A stretch of 41,916 nt of DNA from Nitrososphaerota archaeon (GCA_028866945.1 JAGWHE010000007.1:1-41916), one strand, 5' to 3'. Positions 7,378 through 16,818 are shown, counted from the stretch's first letter. Translations and numbers: made by a program. The notes: generated by a model from the sequence alone, not told the origin.

Positions 7378-8442
7378 TTGGCCAAGAAGGTAAGGGTGGC
7401 GATCGCCGGGGTGGGGAACTGCGCGTCGGCGCTCATACAGGGGCTACACTACTATTCGAAGAGGGGGCCGGACGAAGGGCTGACCTACTGGGACGTCGGA
7501 GGGTACACCCCGAAGGACGTCCAGATCGTGGCCGCCTTCGACGTCAACTCGAAGAAGGTCGGCAAGGACCTGTCGCAAGCGATCTTCCAGCACCCGAACA
7601 ACACCGTCAAGATAACCGAGGTCCCGGACATGGGCGTGAAGGTGAAGAAGGGGCCCCTCCATGACGGGATCGGCAAATACCTGAAGGAGGTAGTCCCTGT
7701 GTCGGGCCAGCCGGACCAGGACGTGGTCCAAGAGCTCAAGGACACCGGGGCGGACATACTGGTCAACTACCTGCCCGTGGGGAGCACCGTGGCCACGACG
7801 GCCTACGCCGAGTCGGCCCTGAAGGCCGGGGTCGGCTTCGTCAACGCGATCCCAGTGTTCATCGCCTCGGACAGGGGATGGTCCAAGAGGTTCGAGGATG
7901 CCGGGCTACCGGTCGCCGGGGACGACGTCATGAGCCAGGTCGGAGCGACGGTCCTCCACAAGACCCTCGTGAAGATGGCCGTCGACAGGGGGGTAAAGGT
8001 CGACGAGACGTATCAGCTCAACATCGGCGGGGACACCGACTTCCTCAACATGCTCGAGGAGAGCAGGCTGAAGGACAAGCGCGAAAGCAAGACGAGCGCC
8101 GTGAGGGCGATGTCGCCGTACGAAGTGCCCACGCGGATAGGGCCCAGCGACTACGTCCCGTTCCTCGACAACGACAAGGTCTGCTACATCTGGCTCAAGG
8201 GGAGGTACTTCGGCGGGAGCACGGTGAAGATCGACGTGAAGCTCCACGTCGTGGACGCCTACGACAGCGGCGGGGTCATGGTCGATGCCATCAGGGGGAC
8301 CAAGGTGGCCATGGACAGGGACGTTTCAGGGCAGCTGGAGAGCCTTTCGGCTTTCTGCTTCAAGCACCCTCCGACCCAGATGCCCTACCCCGCCGCCAAG
8401 ACGGCCTTCGAGGAGTTCTCTACCGGGAAGCGGGACCGCTAG
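7378..8442 (+). CDS. myo-inositol-1-phosphate synthase
   Basis: A 354-residue NAD-dependent enzyme that converts glucose 6-phosphate to 1L-myo-inositol 1-phosphate, the head group of archaeal phosphatidylinositol-type lipids and precursor of compatible solutes. The dinucleotide-binding motif GVGNCASALIQGL is at residues 11-23. Other family landmarks are VNYLPVGS near 124, the NAIPVFIASD segment, and GDDVMSQVGATV with QLNIGGDTDFLNM. Length fits the archaeal/actinobacterial short form. TTG start at the expected distance from the TATA box. It converges with the surface-protein gene, overlapping by 23 bases. Confidence 0.92.
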   Translation: MAKKVRVAIAGVGNCASALIQGLHYYSKRGPDEGLTYWDVGGYTPKDVQIVAAFDVNSKKVGKDLSQAIFQHPNNTVKITEVPDMGVKVKKGPLHDGIGKYLKEVVPVSGQPDQDVVQELKDTGADILVNYLPVGSTVATTAYAESALKAGVGFVNAIPVFIASDRGWSKRFEDAGLPVAGDDVMSQVGATVLHKTLVKMAVDRGVKVDETYQLNIGGDTDFLNMLEESRLKDKRESKTSAVRAMSPYEVPTRIGPSDYVPFLDNDKVCYIWLKGRYFGGSTVKIDVKLHVVDAYDSGGVMVDAIRGTKVAMDRDVSGQLESLSAFCFKHPPTQMPYPAAKTAFEEFSTGKRDR

Positions 8443-11143
8443 AGGCCATCCTTCTCAGATAGAACGCCACCCCGAGCATCACCAGCAGGACCACGGCTAT
8501 GGGGATCACGTAGCGCAGCGTCACGTTCTCGTTGATCGCGATCCCTGAAGCCTTCGGCACGACCCCGTTCACCGTCACGCCCGTGTAGGAGAAGGTGAGC
8601 TTCGAGCCGGAGAACGGGATGGTAACTCCGGAGCTCGCGACTGCGGTGGCTGACGCCGTGGCGTTCGAGTCTGGTCCGAGGGACGCTGCGGTCACGGTCA
8701 GCGTGCCTGAGGAGAACTGGGCGTTCTGGAGGCCGCTCAGTGTGACTCCTCCGGGTATGGGGAGCGTGAAGAGGACGTTGCTCACGGCCACCCCCGACGG
8801 GTTGTTGATCTCGAAGGCGATCGTGAAGCTCTTCCCCTCCTCAGGGGTGGCCGGGCTCGAGACGACGGAGACCGTCAGGGGCCTGAAGAGAAGCACGGAG
8901 GGCTTTGCCCCCTGGGTGCTGAACTGCGTCCCCCCGAAGTAGTAGCTCGCGCTTACGGCTGTGCCGGAGAAGTTGCCGTAGGTCTGCGACATGGACACGG
9001 GGTAGCTGATGGTCGCGTTGGCGCCCGGGCCGATGGTCAGCCCAGTCTTCGTGAGCGGGACGGAGGCGGTCAGTGAGTCGAAGGAGTCGACGGAGGCGGT
9101 GACGGTCGCGTTGTAGAAGGCCAGCGGCCCGGCGTTGTAGGCCATGGCGGCCACGGTCGAGCCCATGCCTCCGAAGAGCTGGGCGGGGGTGTACGCCTTG
9201 GTGAGCCGGAGCCCCAGCGGCGCGGCCACCAGGTTCGACGCCCCGGTGACGTTCTGGCCGGCGGTCGTGGCGCTGAAGGTGAAGGGGCCCACGATGTAGT
9301 TGGCGAGGGACGTGACGTTGAATGTCATGGAGCTCCGCATGGAAGACGACTTGTTCACCAGCGGATACGAGAGCATGACCCGGCCCCCCGCGCAGGTGAG
9401 CCCGGTCCCGAATATCCTGCCGCAGCCGAGGCCGGCGGGGAGCGCTCCGGACGCTTCGAACGAGGTCATGTTCATGAGCCCAAAGTCAGAAGATGTGAAC
9501 GACAGGGTCAGGTTGGTCACGCCTGCCGGGAGCGGCTTGATGGTCGCGCCCACGGTGAGGGCCGGGAACGCGGTGACCATGCCAACGTGAGTGAAGATCA
9601 CAGACGCCAGGTTGGTGGTCGCCTGCAGGCTCGCCCCGCTGGGGTTCTGGTAGGTGACGTCGAAGGACTTCGTCACGTTCACGCCGGTAAGGCCGGCTGC
9701 TGAGACGGGGACGGTGACCGTAGCGGCGCCCCCTGGGGAGCCCCCTGTCTTGGCCGACAGTCCGGCGATGGTCTTCCCTGCGACCGAGATCGACGACGCC
9801 GGGAGGGTCCCTACGTTGACGACGGTGATGTTCAGATTCTGTGCGGCGCCGGCCGGCTGGTTCAGGCTCCCCACCGGCCTGACGGAGGCGTAGACGACGG
9901 CGTCATCCTGGTTCAGTGAGAGCCTGATCGGGTTGAGGATGGTTGAACCGTTGAAGCTCTTCCCGCCGGCGACGTAGGCGTACCGCACCACCGAGGCTGG
10001 GATGGTGAAGGACCCCGTGGCCGTACCGGAGTAGTGGACCCTGTAGACCGGCGTGGTGCCCTGGCCCGAGGCCAGCGCCGTCGAGGAGACGTTGTCCACC
10101 CCGCTGAGGAAGCTGAAGCCCGCGGCCCCGCTCCACCAGTTGTCGGAGTAAGTCACATTGGAGATGAGGTAACTGGGAGAAAGGTTCGTGAAGGCCAGGG
10201 TGACCGAGAGGTTCCCGCCCGTCCTAAGGACCCCGACGTCGACCGCCCTGGTCGCCAGGAGGACGCCAGGCTGCTCGACCACGGTCGCGTTGAACCCGGA
10301 CACCTTGTGGCCTGCGGCGACGTCAAGGGTGTACGAGCCCGAGAAGGGAGACGTGCGACTGGTCACGGTGGCAGAGTCGTGCGACTGCATTATCCCGTCC
10401 AGGGTGGTGATCTGGACCACGGACGAAGTGCTGGCGTTCGACGCCCTCAGCGAGCTGACGCTCTGCCCGAAGTAGCCGAGCACTGTCGGAACTCCGCCCG
10501 AGCTCAGCGCCGAGTAGGCGATGGAGCCGACCATCAGGCTGTGGTCGAACCCTGCCGAACCCTTCACCCCCTCGAGGACGACGAAGGGGGACGGGGTGCT
10601 GGTGAAGCTCGAGGACGAGATGGCAGCCGCGAACCCGTGCTCGGTCGTGGGGAGGAAGTTCTTGAGCAGGGTCGCGGGGACGAGGCTCGAGAAGGACACG
10701 GGGCTGAAGAAGATGAAGGTCCCCGTCCCGTTGGAGTAGGAGCTGAAGCTGGTCAGCAGGTACGAGTCGAGGGCTGCCGCCGCAGCCGAGGCGTCGGCAT
10801 AGGAGTCCGAGCCGACGGTCAGGAATATCCCCTGGGGGGTGATGTAGGGCACCGGGAGGAGTCCGTACCCCCTCGGGCCGAAGACCTGAAAGTCCGACTG
10901 CCACCCGGAGGTCGAGATGGCCGTGACGTTGTACCAGCTCAGGCCAGGCGTGGACTCCAGGGCGTTCAGGTGCGCGGACCCGTTGACCCCACCGAAGGTG
11001 AAGTACCAGAGGGCATCAGACCCCGCGACGTATACGTTGAGCTTCTCGGTGTATCCAGCCTGGGCGTAGGCCGCCCTCAGAGGGACCGCTGACACAAGCA
11101 GGAGGGCAAGGACGGACACTGCCAGCATCTGAGAACGCTTCAA
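8420..11143 (-). CDS. large secreted, C-terminally membrane-anchored surface protein
   Basis: A 907-residue extracellular protein. It has an N-terminal signal peptide (MKRSQMLAVSVLALLLVSAV, cleavage near AYAQA), a Ser/Thr/Gly/Asn-rich beta ectodomain with many N-glycosylation sequons, and a C-terminal membrane helix (YVIPIAVVLLVMLGVAFYL) before a short basic tail. Repeated modules resemble CARDB/DUF11-type immunoglobulin-like domains, for example LNITVVNVGTLPASSISVAG and IAFEINNPSGVAVSNVLFTL. Such proteins are common in archaeal envelopes and may belong to the S-layer or its anchors. Not recognised as a named protein. It lies 48 bases downstream of radA on the same strand. Confidence 0.75.
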   Translation of the reverse strand: MKRSQMLAVSVLALLLVSAVPLRAAYAQAGYTEKLNVYVAGSDALWYFTFGGVNGSAHLNALESTPGLSWYNVTAISTSGWQSDFQVFGPRGYGLLPVPYITPQGIFLTVGSDSYADASAAAAALDSYLLTSFSSYSNGTGTFIFFSPVSFSSLVPATLLKNFLPTTEHGFAAAISSSSFTSTPSPFVVLEGVKGSAGFDHSLMVGSIAYSALSSGGVPTVLGYFGQSVSSLRASNASTSSVVQITTLDGIMQSHDSATVTSRTSPFSGSYTLDVAAGHKVSGFNATVVEQPGVLLATRAVDVGVLRTGGNLSVTLAFTNLSPSYLISNVTYSDNWWSGAAGFSFLSGVDNVSSTALASGQGTTPVYRVHYSGTATGSFTIPASVVRYAYVAGGKSFNGSTILNPIRLSLNQDDAVVYASVRPVGSLNQPAGAAQNLNITVVNVGTLPASSISVAGKTIAGLSAKTGGSPGGAATVTVPVSAAGLTGVNVTKSFDVTYQNPSGASLQATTNLASVIFTHVGMVTAFPALTVGATIKPLPAGVTNLTLSFTSSDFGLMNMTSFEASGALPAGLGCGRIFGTGLTCAGGRVMLSYPLVNKSSSMRSSMTFNVTSLANYIVGPFTFSATTAGQNVTGASNLVAAPLGLRLTKAYTPAQLFGGMGSTVAAMAYNAGPLAFYNATVTASVDSFDSLTASVPLTKTGLTIGPGANATISYPVSMSQTYGNFSGTAVSASYYFGGTQFSTQGAKPSVLLFRPLTVSVVSSPATPEEGKSFTIAFEINNPSGVAVSNVLFTLPIPGGVTLSGLQNAQFSSGTLTVTAASLGPDSNATASATAVASSGVTIPFSGSKLTFSYTGVTVNGVVPKASGIAINENVTLRYVIPIAVVLLVMLGVAFYLRRMASSGPASR

Positions 11144-11191
11144 ACGAGACGCAGGAAGGCGCTCGATTCAGCATATAAAAGTGGTTGGATT

Positions 11192-12190
11192 CTACTTCTT
11201 TCTGGTAGTCTCTTCCGAGGGGTCGTCTACCCCCTTGTCATCAAGGAAGAAGACCGCGTCCCGCTCAGGGTGGTACGGGCTGTCGACCATCCTGGCGATG
11301 CGGTTCTTGGCCGCCTTGCGCAGGTAGATCCTGTAGGTGCTCGTGTGGGCGACGACGTGGCCGCCGGTCGGCCTGGTCGGGTCGCCAAAGAAGGAGTCGG
11401 GTGCAGCCTGCACTTGGTTCGTGACCACCACGGCGATGTTGTAGATCTCCGCGGTCCTGAGGAGCTGGTGCATGAACCGGTTCAGCCGCTGTTGGCGCTC
11501 GGACAGCGTCCCCCTCCCGAGGAACTCCGCCCTGTAGTGGGCGACGGCGCTGTCTAGTACCACCAGCTTCACCTTGTTGGGCTCGATTATCCTCCCCAGG
11601 TCTTTGACGATCAGCTCCTGGTGGGCGCTGTTGTACGCCCTGGCCACGGTGATTCTGGATAGGATCTTCTCCGGGTCCATGTCCCTCGCCTCCGCAATCT
11701 CGGCTATCCTCTCTGGCCTGAAGGTGCCTTCGGTGTCGACGTAAATGCAGCCTGCGTCGAGGCCTCCCTCCCCCTTGGGCGCCTGCACCATGACGCTCAG
11801 CGTGTGGCAGACCTGGCTCTTTCCGGACCCGAACTCGCCGTAGAACTCCGTCATGGCCCAGGTCTCGATCCCTCCGCCCAGGAGGTCGTCCAGGTTCTTT
11901 GACCCGGTTGAGATCCTGTCGATGGCCTTCCTCTTCGCCAGGAGGTCGGCCGCGTTGATGAAGTCTGGCTCGAGGCGTTTCAGCTCGACCAGCTTCTTCC
12001 TCGCCTTGTTGTTCAGCTCGACCGCCTTTGAAACGTCGATGTCGACGGCTTCGGCTATGTCCATCGGCCCCGATGTGGCGAGGTCGAGGATCGTTTCGAT
12101 GCCGGCGTCCTTCAGCTTCTGCTTCGTGGCCGGACCCACGCCGGGAAGGGTGTCAAGCTCCAGATCTTCGTTGGCTTCAGTTTCAGGCAA
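11192..12190 (-). CDS. radA: DNA repair and recombination protein RadA
   Basis: Archaeal RecA/Rad51-type recombinase of 332 residues, which forms filaments on single-stranded DNA and performs strand exchange. An N-terminal helix-hairpin-helix domain (DTLPGVGPATKQKLKDAGIE, about 13-32) is followed by the polymerisation motif F77-I-N-A80, Walker A GEFGSGKSQ (118-126), Walker B KLVVLDS and the L2 region around DSFFGDPTRPTGGHV. The C-terminal STYRIYLRKAAKNRIARMVD resembles thaumarchaeal RadA more than euryarchaeal ones (judged from memory). The TTG start is preceded by a TATA-like CTTATCTACC at about 12213-12222. Confidence 0.97.
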   Translation of the reverse strand: MPETEANEDLELDTLPGVGPATKQKLKDAGIETILDLATSGPMDIAEAVDIDVSKAVELNNKARKKLVELKRLEPDFINAADLLAKRKAIDRISTGSKNLDDLLGGGIETWAMTEFYGEFGSGKSQVCHTLSVMVQAPKGEGGLDAGCIYVDTEGTFRPERIAEIAEARDMDPEKILSRITVARAYNSAHQELIVKDLGRIIEPNKVKLVVLDSAVAHYRAEFLGRGTLSERQQRLNRFMHQLLRTAEIYNIAVVVTNQVQAAPDSFFGDPTRPTGGHVVAHTSTYRIYLRKAAKNRIARMVDSPYHPERDAVFFLDDKGVDDPSEETTRKK

Positions 12191-12226
12191 CGGGCTCTCG
12201 AACGTCTTCGGGTAGATAAGTCTGCG

Positions 12227-13522
12227 CTAGGGAGAGATGCGCGAAAGTGTTCTTGGGAACAAGCTGGCGGACCGGATGTGCTTCAGCCCCGCGATCCACC
12301 TTGTCGACCTTTCGACGCCGATGCCGAACCCGGAGTGAGGAGGCATGCCGTACTTCCTGAGCTCGAGGTACCAGGCGAAGGACTCGGTGGGGAGATCCTG
12401 GGACTCGATCCTCTGCATCAGCTCCTGGTAGTCATGTATCCTCTGGCCGCCTGTAGCCAGCTCCCCGACTCCCTCTGGGGCTATTAGGTCGGCGGACTTC
12501 GTCACCCTGGGCCTGTCCTCGTAGGTCATGTGGTAGAACGACCGGGCGCTGAGGGGGTAGTCGGTGACGAAGAACGGGGAGTCCTGGGTCAGGCTGATGG
12601 CCCTCTCCGCCTCCGTCGGGAGGTCGTCCCCCCACTCGAAGGGGTACCCCTTCTTCTCCGCGACCGAGCGCGCCTCGTCGTAGCTGATCCGGGGGAAGGG
12701 GAGCGGGGGCTGTTTCAGGGTGCGGCCTAGCGTCTTCAGCTCAGGCTGCCTGTTGGCAAGGACGCGCTCGACCATCTTGGAAAGCAGCCCCTCCTGGAGC
12801 TTCATGTTCTCGGGCTGGTCTGCGAAGGCCTGCTCGGCCTCTATCATCCAGAACTCTGTCAGATGCTTGGACGTCTTCGACTTCTCGGCACGGAACGCGG
12901 GCTGGAAGATCCAGACCTTCTGGAGCGCCGGGAGCGCCGCCTCTTCGTAGAACTGGGCGCTCTGGCTCAGGCTGACCTGCTTGCCGAAGTAGTCGACGGA
13001 GAATAGCGTGGACCCCCCCTCGACCGCTGCCTGGACGAAGCTCGGGGCGCTGATGAGCTGGAAACCGTTCTCCCTGAAGTAGTCGAAGGCGGCGCCCACC
13101 ACCTCGGCGCGGATCCTCATGGTGGCGATTGCCTTCGGACCCCGGATGCTCAGGTGCCTCTTGTCGAAGAGGAACGAGGCGGACTTCGCCGCGGTCTTGG
13201 TTATGGGCCAGCTCTCGGCCTTGGCCACCACCAAGAACTCCTTCGCGGAGATCTCCTTCCCTCCCGGCGCCCTCTTGTCGTCCCGGACCTCCCCCCTGAC
13301 CACCACGGCAGACTCCTTTGTTGAGCTCCTGGCGCCCTCGAAGGCTGAGTCGTTGACCCCCTTGCGGGCCGAGACCTGGACGTACCCTGAACCGTCTCTG
13401 ACCTGCACGAAGACCAGCCCGCCGACCGTGTGCTTCCGGGCGACCCACCCCCTGACCTCGACCGACGGCGGCGATCTGCCGGCAAGCACGTCCGCCGCTG
13501 TGGCGAGCTCGAAGCCTTTCAT
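12227..13522 (-). CDS. asnS: asparaginyl-tRNA synthetase (class IIb)
   Basis: A 431-residue class IIb synthetase. The N-terminal OB-fold anticodon-binding domain spans about 20-110 (VEVRGWVARKHTVGGLVFVQ). Class II motif 2 is in VWIFQPAFRAEKSKTSKHLT, and motif 3 is GFGIGVERSTRWIAGLKHIR near the C terminus. ELATGGQRIHDYQELMQRI and the YGMPPHSGFG segment favour AsnRS over AspRS, which would end in a different FPR pattern with GGLGLGLER. It charges tRNA-Asn with asparagine. It sits 36 bases upstream of radA on the same strand, possibly in one transcript. Confidence 0.9.
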   Translation of the reverse strand: MKGFELATAADVLAGRSPPSVEVRGWVARKHTVGGLVFVQVRDGSGYVQVSARKGVNDSAFEGARSSTKESAVVVRGEVRDDKRAPGGKEISAKEFLVVAKAESWPITKTAAKSASFLFDKRHLSIRGPKAIATMRIRAEVVGAAFDYFRENGFQLISAPSFVQAAVEGGSTLFSVDYFGKQVSLSQSAQFYEEAALPALQKVWIFQPAFRAEKSKTSKHLTEFWMIEAEQAFADQPENMKLQEGLLSKMVERVLANRQPELKTLGRTLKQPPLPFPRISYDEARSVAEKKGYPFEWGDDLPTEAERAISLTQDSPFFVTDYPLSARSFYHMTYEDRPRVTKSADLIAPEGVGELATGGQRIHDYQELMQRIESQDLPTESFAWYLELRKYGMPPHSGFGIGVERSTRWIAGLKHIRSASLFPRTLSRISP

Positions 13523-13610
13523 GGTGCAGGGCTCGGCCCCGACGTGCTAAAAGCGTGATGCGTCGACCCCCAACGTTAAAGGAGCCGCGCGGCTGTCCCG
13601 GGAGCCTGCC

Positions 13611-14579
13611 GTGAGGGACCGGGTCGCGATTCTCAGATGGACCGGGACGGGGGACGCATCTGACTTCCAGTCTTCTGTCCGGCACGTCTTGAAGGAGAGA
13701 GGGGTGAAGGCGGGGGTACGCACGACGGGAGGGTCCATCGTCCTCACCGTGCCTGAGCCGGTCGGCGTCTGTTCTATCTTCCAAGGCATGCCCGGCGTCG
13801 CCTGGGTGGCGGCAGGGCACGCGGTCGCCGATGCGAGGGAGGTGGCCAGGGCGTCGTCGGCGCTCGCGGCGGCATATCTGAGGCGCGGGGTCAGGTTCTC
13901 GGTGAGCGCCGAAGTCAGTGGGGGAGGGATGGCGTCGGACCTGGCCGGGGCGGTCACGTCGGCGATGCTCGAAAAGGTGAAGGGCGCCAGGGCCTCAAAC
14001 GAGTGGGCGAAGGTGAGGTTCAGGGCGGCCCGGGACGGAAAGGGTGGAGTGGTGGGAGTCGAAGTCGGCCGAGGTCCGGGGGGCTCGCCCATGGGGAGCG
14101 AAGCGGTCGCCTGCCTAGTGTCTGGGGGGAGGCACAGCTCTGTGCTCGCCTGGGACTCGGTCCTCAGGGGGCTCAGGGTGAATATGGTCCACGCTGCCTC
14201 GGGCGAGAGGAGCCTCGTCGCCGCGGCCAAGCTCTACGCTGAGCTGTCGCACCGGGCAGACCCGCGAGGGCTTTCCCTGACGGTGCTCGAGGGGGGTCCG
14301 GTCCCGGCCCTGCTCTCGAGGTTCGCTGGAGAGTGCAGGGAGCCTGCGTTCGGCGGTTTCACTGTCGCGCGCCCGGCGCCGGCATCTCTGGGTGCGAAGG
14401 TCGAAAGCCCCCTCTACGTCATGCCGGAGGAGGCGTTCGGGGCGCAGTTCGCGTCGCTCGGCTTGAAGGGGGACGAGGAGGCGACAGACTGGGACGACTC
14501 GGCGGGCGGGAGTTACTCGGTCAGGACCTTCGGGGGGAGGATCGCCGACGTCAGCCAGGTCCTCGACGGGCTCGCCTAG
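13611..14579 (+). CDS. degenerate ThiI-like protein (THUMP plus inactive PP-loop)
   Basis: A 322-residue protein with an N-terminal THUMP-like RNA-binding half (about 1-155) and a PP-loop-like second half. The ATPase signature SGGxDS of ThiI reads SGGRHS here (171-176), replacing the Asp of the pyrophosphate loop with Arg-His. The following helix VLAWDSVLRGLRVNMVH aligns with the AAWLMMKRGCMPVYVHF region of the real ThiI at 38981-40228. It is therefore probably a catalytically dead paralogue that binds tRNA or assists 4-thiouridine synthesis, or an unrelated THUMP protein. GTG start close to a TATA-like GTTAAAG. Divergent from asnS; convergent with the glycosyltransferase (29-base overlap). 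Confidence 0.65.
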   Translation: MRDRVAILRWTGTGDASDFQSSVRHVLKERGVKAGVRTTGGSIVLTVPEPVGVCSIFQGMPGVAWVAAGHAVADAREVARASSALAAAYLRRGVRFSVSAEVSGGGMASDLAGAVTSAMLEKVKGARASNEWAKVRFRAARDGKGGVVGVEVGRGPGGSPMGSEAVACLVSGGRHSSVLAWDSVLRGLRVNMVHAASGERSLVAAAKLYAELSHRADPRGLSLTVLEGGPVPALLSRFAGECREPAFGGFTVARPAPASLGAKVESPLYVMPEEAFGAQFASLGLKGDEEATDWDDSAGGSYSVRTFGGRIADVSQVLDGLA

Positions 14580-15717
14580 CCCCGGACTCCAAGGCGGCGA
14601 CGATGGCAGAGCGCGCGTCGGAGCCGGAGGCGACGTCGCCCAGCGCCCTCGCCTTCTCGCGGAAGGGGCCTCCCGAAAGGGAGCGGAGCGCATCTCTCAC
14701 GTCGTCCGGGGTCAGCGCCCGCTGCTGAAGCACGACGGAGGTGCCCAGCCGCGAGGCCTTGTCCGCGTTGCCCTCCTGCTCGGGCTGCTTTGGTATGGGG
14801 ACCAAGAGCATCGGCTTGGCCGAGACCAGGGCCTGGGCTATGGTCCCGTGCCCCGCCCTCGACACCACCACGTCGCACGCCCTGAAGTAGACGTCCGCGA
14901 TATTGCACCACTCGTAGTACCACACAGGCCCGATCTTCCTCGGGGCGGTGGAGCCGGTCGGGTCTCCCCCGGAGACCACGAAGGAGAACTCGTCCGAGAG
15001 GCGCGCACCGAAGTCCAGCGCGGACTCGAGGAACGCGGCCCGGGTCATCGGTGGACCCGAGACCTGCCAGAACACCTTCGGCTTGGCGCTGCTCGCGAAC
15101 TCCGCCGCTGCCTGGTCGGGCTCGTGCCTCTCCCGGGAGAAGAGGAACCCCACGTAGCTGGTGTTGTCGACGCCGCTCCCCCAGAGGTTCTTCTCGCTGA
15201 TCGTATGCGGAGGGGGCAGGTCGGGGAGGAAGACCCGGTCGCTGAGCTCCCAGAGCTTCCCCATCCCCGCCGACATCCCGACGGAGAAGAGCCTCGAAGG
15301 CGCGCTCTTGCGGCCGTGCGAGCTCGTCAGGCTCAGCTGGTTCAGGACGGTGTAGGTCGGGATGCGCAGGAGCTTGCCCGCGATGGTGGTCGGGAGCGCC
15401 GAGTCGCTGAGCACGGCGTCGGGGGCGAATCTCCCTATGTTCCTCAGCTCTGACGCGAACTGCTTCATCGTGCGCCCGAGGATGGCGGGGGAGTCGAGGA
15501 TGGTGTCCTTCACCAGGAACTCCCCCGCGTCGGAGTACCTGACGTCCGCGAGCGGGATCTTGTTGCACCTGTACCCCTTCGACTCTATCAGGGCTGCGAC
15601 CTCCCCCGACGATGAGAACTCCAGCTCCGCCCCCCGGGCATCGAGCTCACGCGCAATCTCGAGCATCCTGGTGGCGTGTCCCAGGCCCGACCCGAAGCAG
15701 CCGATGTAGACCCTCAT
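14551..15717 (-). CDS. MurG-like glycosyltransferase (GT-B fold)
   Basis: A 388-residue GT-B protein. The N-terminal MRVYIGCFGSGLGHATRMLE carries the glycine-rich loop and His of MurG/UGT-type enzymes. The C-terminal nucleotide-sugar site reads ACDVVVSRAGHGTIAQALVS followed by KPMLLVPIPKQPEQEGNA, a typical GT1/GT28 donor motif. It would transfer a sugar from a nucleotide donor to a lipid or other acceptor at the cytoplasmic membrane face; acceptor unknown. Its ATG directly abuts the stop of the AMMECR1 gene, so it is the last gene of the tyrS operon. Confidence 0.85.
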   Translation of the reverse strand: MRVYIGCFGSGLGHATRMLEIARELDARGAELEFSSSGEVAALIESKGYRCNKIPLADVRYSDAGEFLVKDTILDSPAILGRTMKQFASELRNIGRFAPDAVLSDSALPTTIAGKLLRIPTYTVLNQLSLTSSHGRKSAPSRLFSVGMSAGMGKLWELSDRVFLPDLPPPHTISEKNLWGSGVDNTSYVGFLFSRERHEPDQAAAEFASSAKPKVFWQVSGPPMTRAAFLESALDFGARLSDEFSFVVSGGDPTGSTAPRKIGPVWYYEWCNIADVYFRACDVVVSRAGHGTIAQALVSAKPMLLVPIPKQPEQEGNADKASRLGTSVVLQQRALTPDDVRDALRSLSGGPFREKARALGDVASGSDARSAIVAALESGARRARRGPG

Positions 15718-16332
15718 CTACTTCCCCGGTTCCACCCTGGCGACCTCGCCCCTAGGCCTATCCTCTCCGAAGACCTCCGCCTGGAAGACCTCGACGGCGG
15801 TCCCGGGGTCCAGCCAGGCGTCAGGAGGGAGCCCGGCCTTCAGGCACGCCTCCGAGAGGTACGTCTCCCGGTCCCAACCCTGCTCGGTGGCGACCTGGGG
15901 GAGGAAGAGCCCGCTCGTGCCCCGACCGGACATGACTACGCCGTCCACGCCGAGCCTGATCAGAGAAGGCAGGTCCGCGCGCCTTGCCGGCTTCAGCACG
16001 CGGGGGAGGGTGAGGACGCTCACCTCCACTACTATGCTGTCGAGCTCCTCGGGGAGGACAGGGTATGGAAAACGGGGGTCTTCAGAAGCGTAAACGGCGA
16101 CGTCCTTGATCGCGTCGGCGAGGGGCTTGATCGGCTGCGAGTACCCGATGCACCCCCTCAGCGCCTTGGCGCCCGAGTCCAGCTTGTTGAGGGTGACGAA
16201 CACCCCCCTCTTCTCAGCGAAGACAGGGGGGAGCCTGGGCTCCTTGCCCGGCGAGGTCCGTCGGACGTGCGCTTCGATCACCTGCCGGGCCAGCTTCACC
16301 GCCTGCCGGCCCTCGGCCAATGTGAGAGGCAA
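15718..16332 (-). CDS. AMMECR1-domain protein
   Basis: A 204-residue protein of the AMMECR1 family, found across archaea and eukaryotes. The hallmark LRGCIGY follows a conserved GVFVTLNK strand, then DPRFPYPVLPEELDSIVVEV with the conserved DPRF. The family's biochemical role is unknown; archaeal members often lie beside MEMO or radical-SAM genes, which is not the case here. It is six bases after the Mut7-C gene and immediately before the glycosyltransferase, in one operon with tyrS. Confidence 0.92.
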   Translation of the reverse strand: MPLTLAEGRQAVKLARQVIEAHVRRTSPGKEPRLPPVFAEKRGVFVTLNKLDSGAKALRGCIGYSQPIKPLADAIKDVAVYASEDPRFPYPVLPEELDSIVVEVSVLTLPRVLKPARRADLPSLIRLGVDGVVMSGRGTSGLFLPQVATEQGWDRETYLSEACLKAGLPPDAWLDPGTAVEVFQAEVFGEDRPRGEVARVEPGK

Positions 16333-16338
16333 GAAGAT

Positions 16339-16818
16339 CTAGTTCAGGCGCCGAGACATCGACCTTAACTTTTTCCAGTGGCTCCCGCGCCAGTAGAGCT
16401 TGCCGCACTCCTCGCAGCTGAAGAAGGCGCGATGTCGCTTCTCTACCGATGGAGGGACCATCCCCGAAACGTCGGCCCGTCTCAGGGCCTTCAGCGTCCC
16501 GCCGCAGACAGAGCAGAGGGGATCGCCCCTGACCAGTGCGATGCCCTCCCCCCTGCACGCCCTGGCCATCGCGGACAGCCTTGCCCCGTCCGTCCTCTCG
16601 GTAAGGAGGACCGCCCGGGTCCCCCTGGCCGAGGCCCTGGCGGCGAGCTCGCGGTCCGACGTAAGGACGACTCGCCCTTCGCGCGCTGCGGCTTCCAGCA
16701 GGCCCGCGTCGTCCCCGCTCCGGTAGTAGCTCGCGTCGAACCCCAGGGCCCTCAGCTTCCTGGCAAGCGAGCCGAGCATGGCGTCCGCGACGAACTTGGT
16801 CGGTCCGCGGGGGGCCAT
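16339..16818 (-). CDS. Mut7-C RNase domain protein with zinc ribbon
   Basis: A 159-residue protein of the Mut7-C (DUF82) family: a PIN-like nuclease fold joined to a zinc ribbon. KFVADAMLGSLARKLRALGF carries the conserved acidic residue and helix. VVLTSDRELA holds the second acidic patch. The ribbon cysteines are CSVCGG and CEECGK. It is predicted to cut RNA, possibly during rRNA or tRNA processing; no substrate is known. Placed 14 bases after tyrS and six before AMMECR1, so it is co-transcribed with a translation gene. Confidence 0.88.
   Translation of the reverse strand: MAPRGPTKFVADAMLGSLARKLRALGFDASYYRSGDDAGLLEAAAREGRVVLTSDRELAARASARGTRAVLLTERTDGARLSAMARACRGEGIALVRGDPLCSVCGGTLKALRRADVSGMVPPSVEKRHRAFFSCEECGKLYWRGSHWKKLRSMSRRLN

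Noticed and set aside
10034-11092. 352-codon plus-strand open frame
   Set aside because: Antisense shadow of the surface protein gene; composition is Arg/Gly/Val-rich with no domain.
12741-13820. 359-codon minus-strand open frame
   Set aside because: Overlaps asnS and the ThiI-like gene in a wrong frame; not protein-like.
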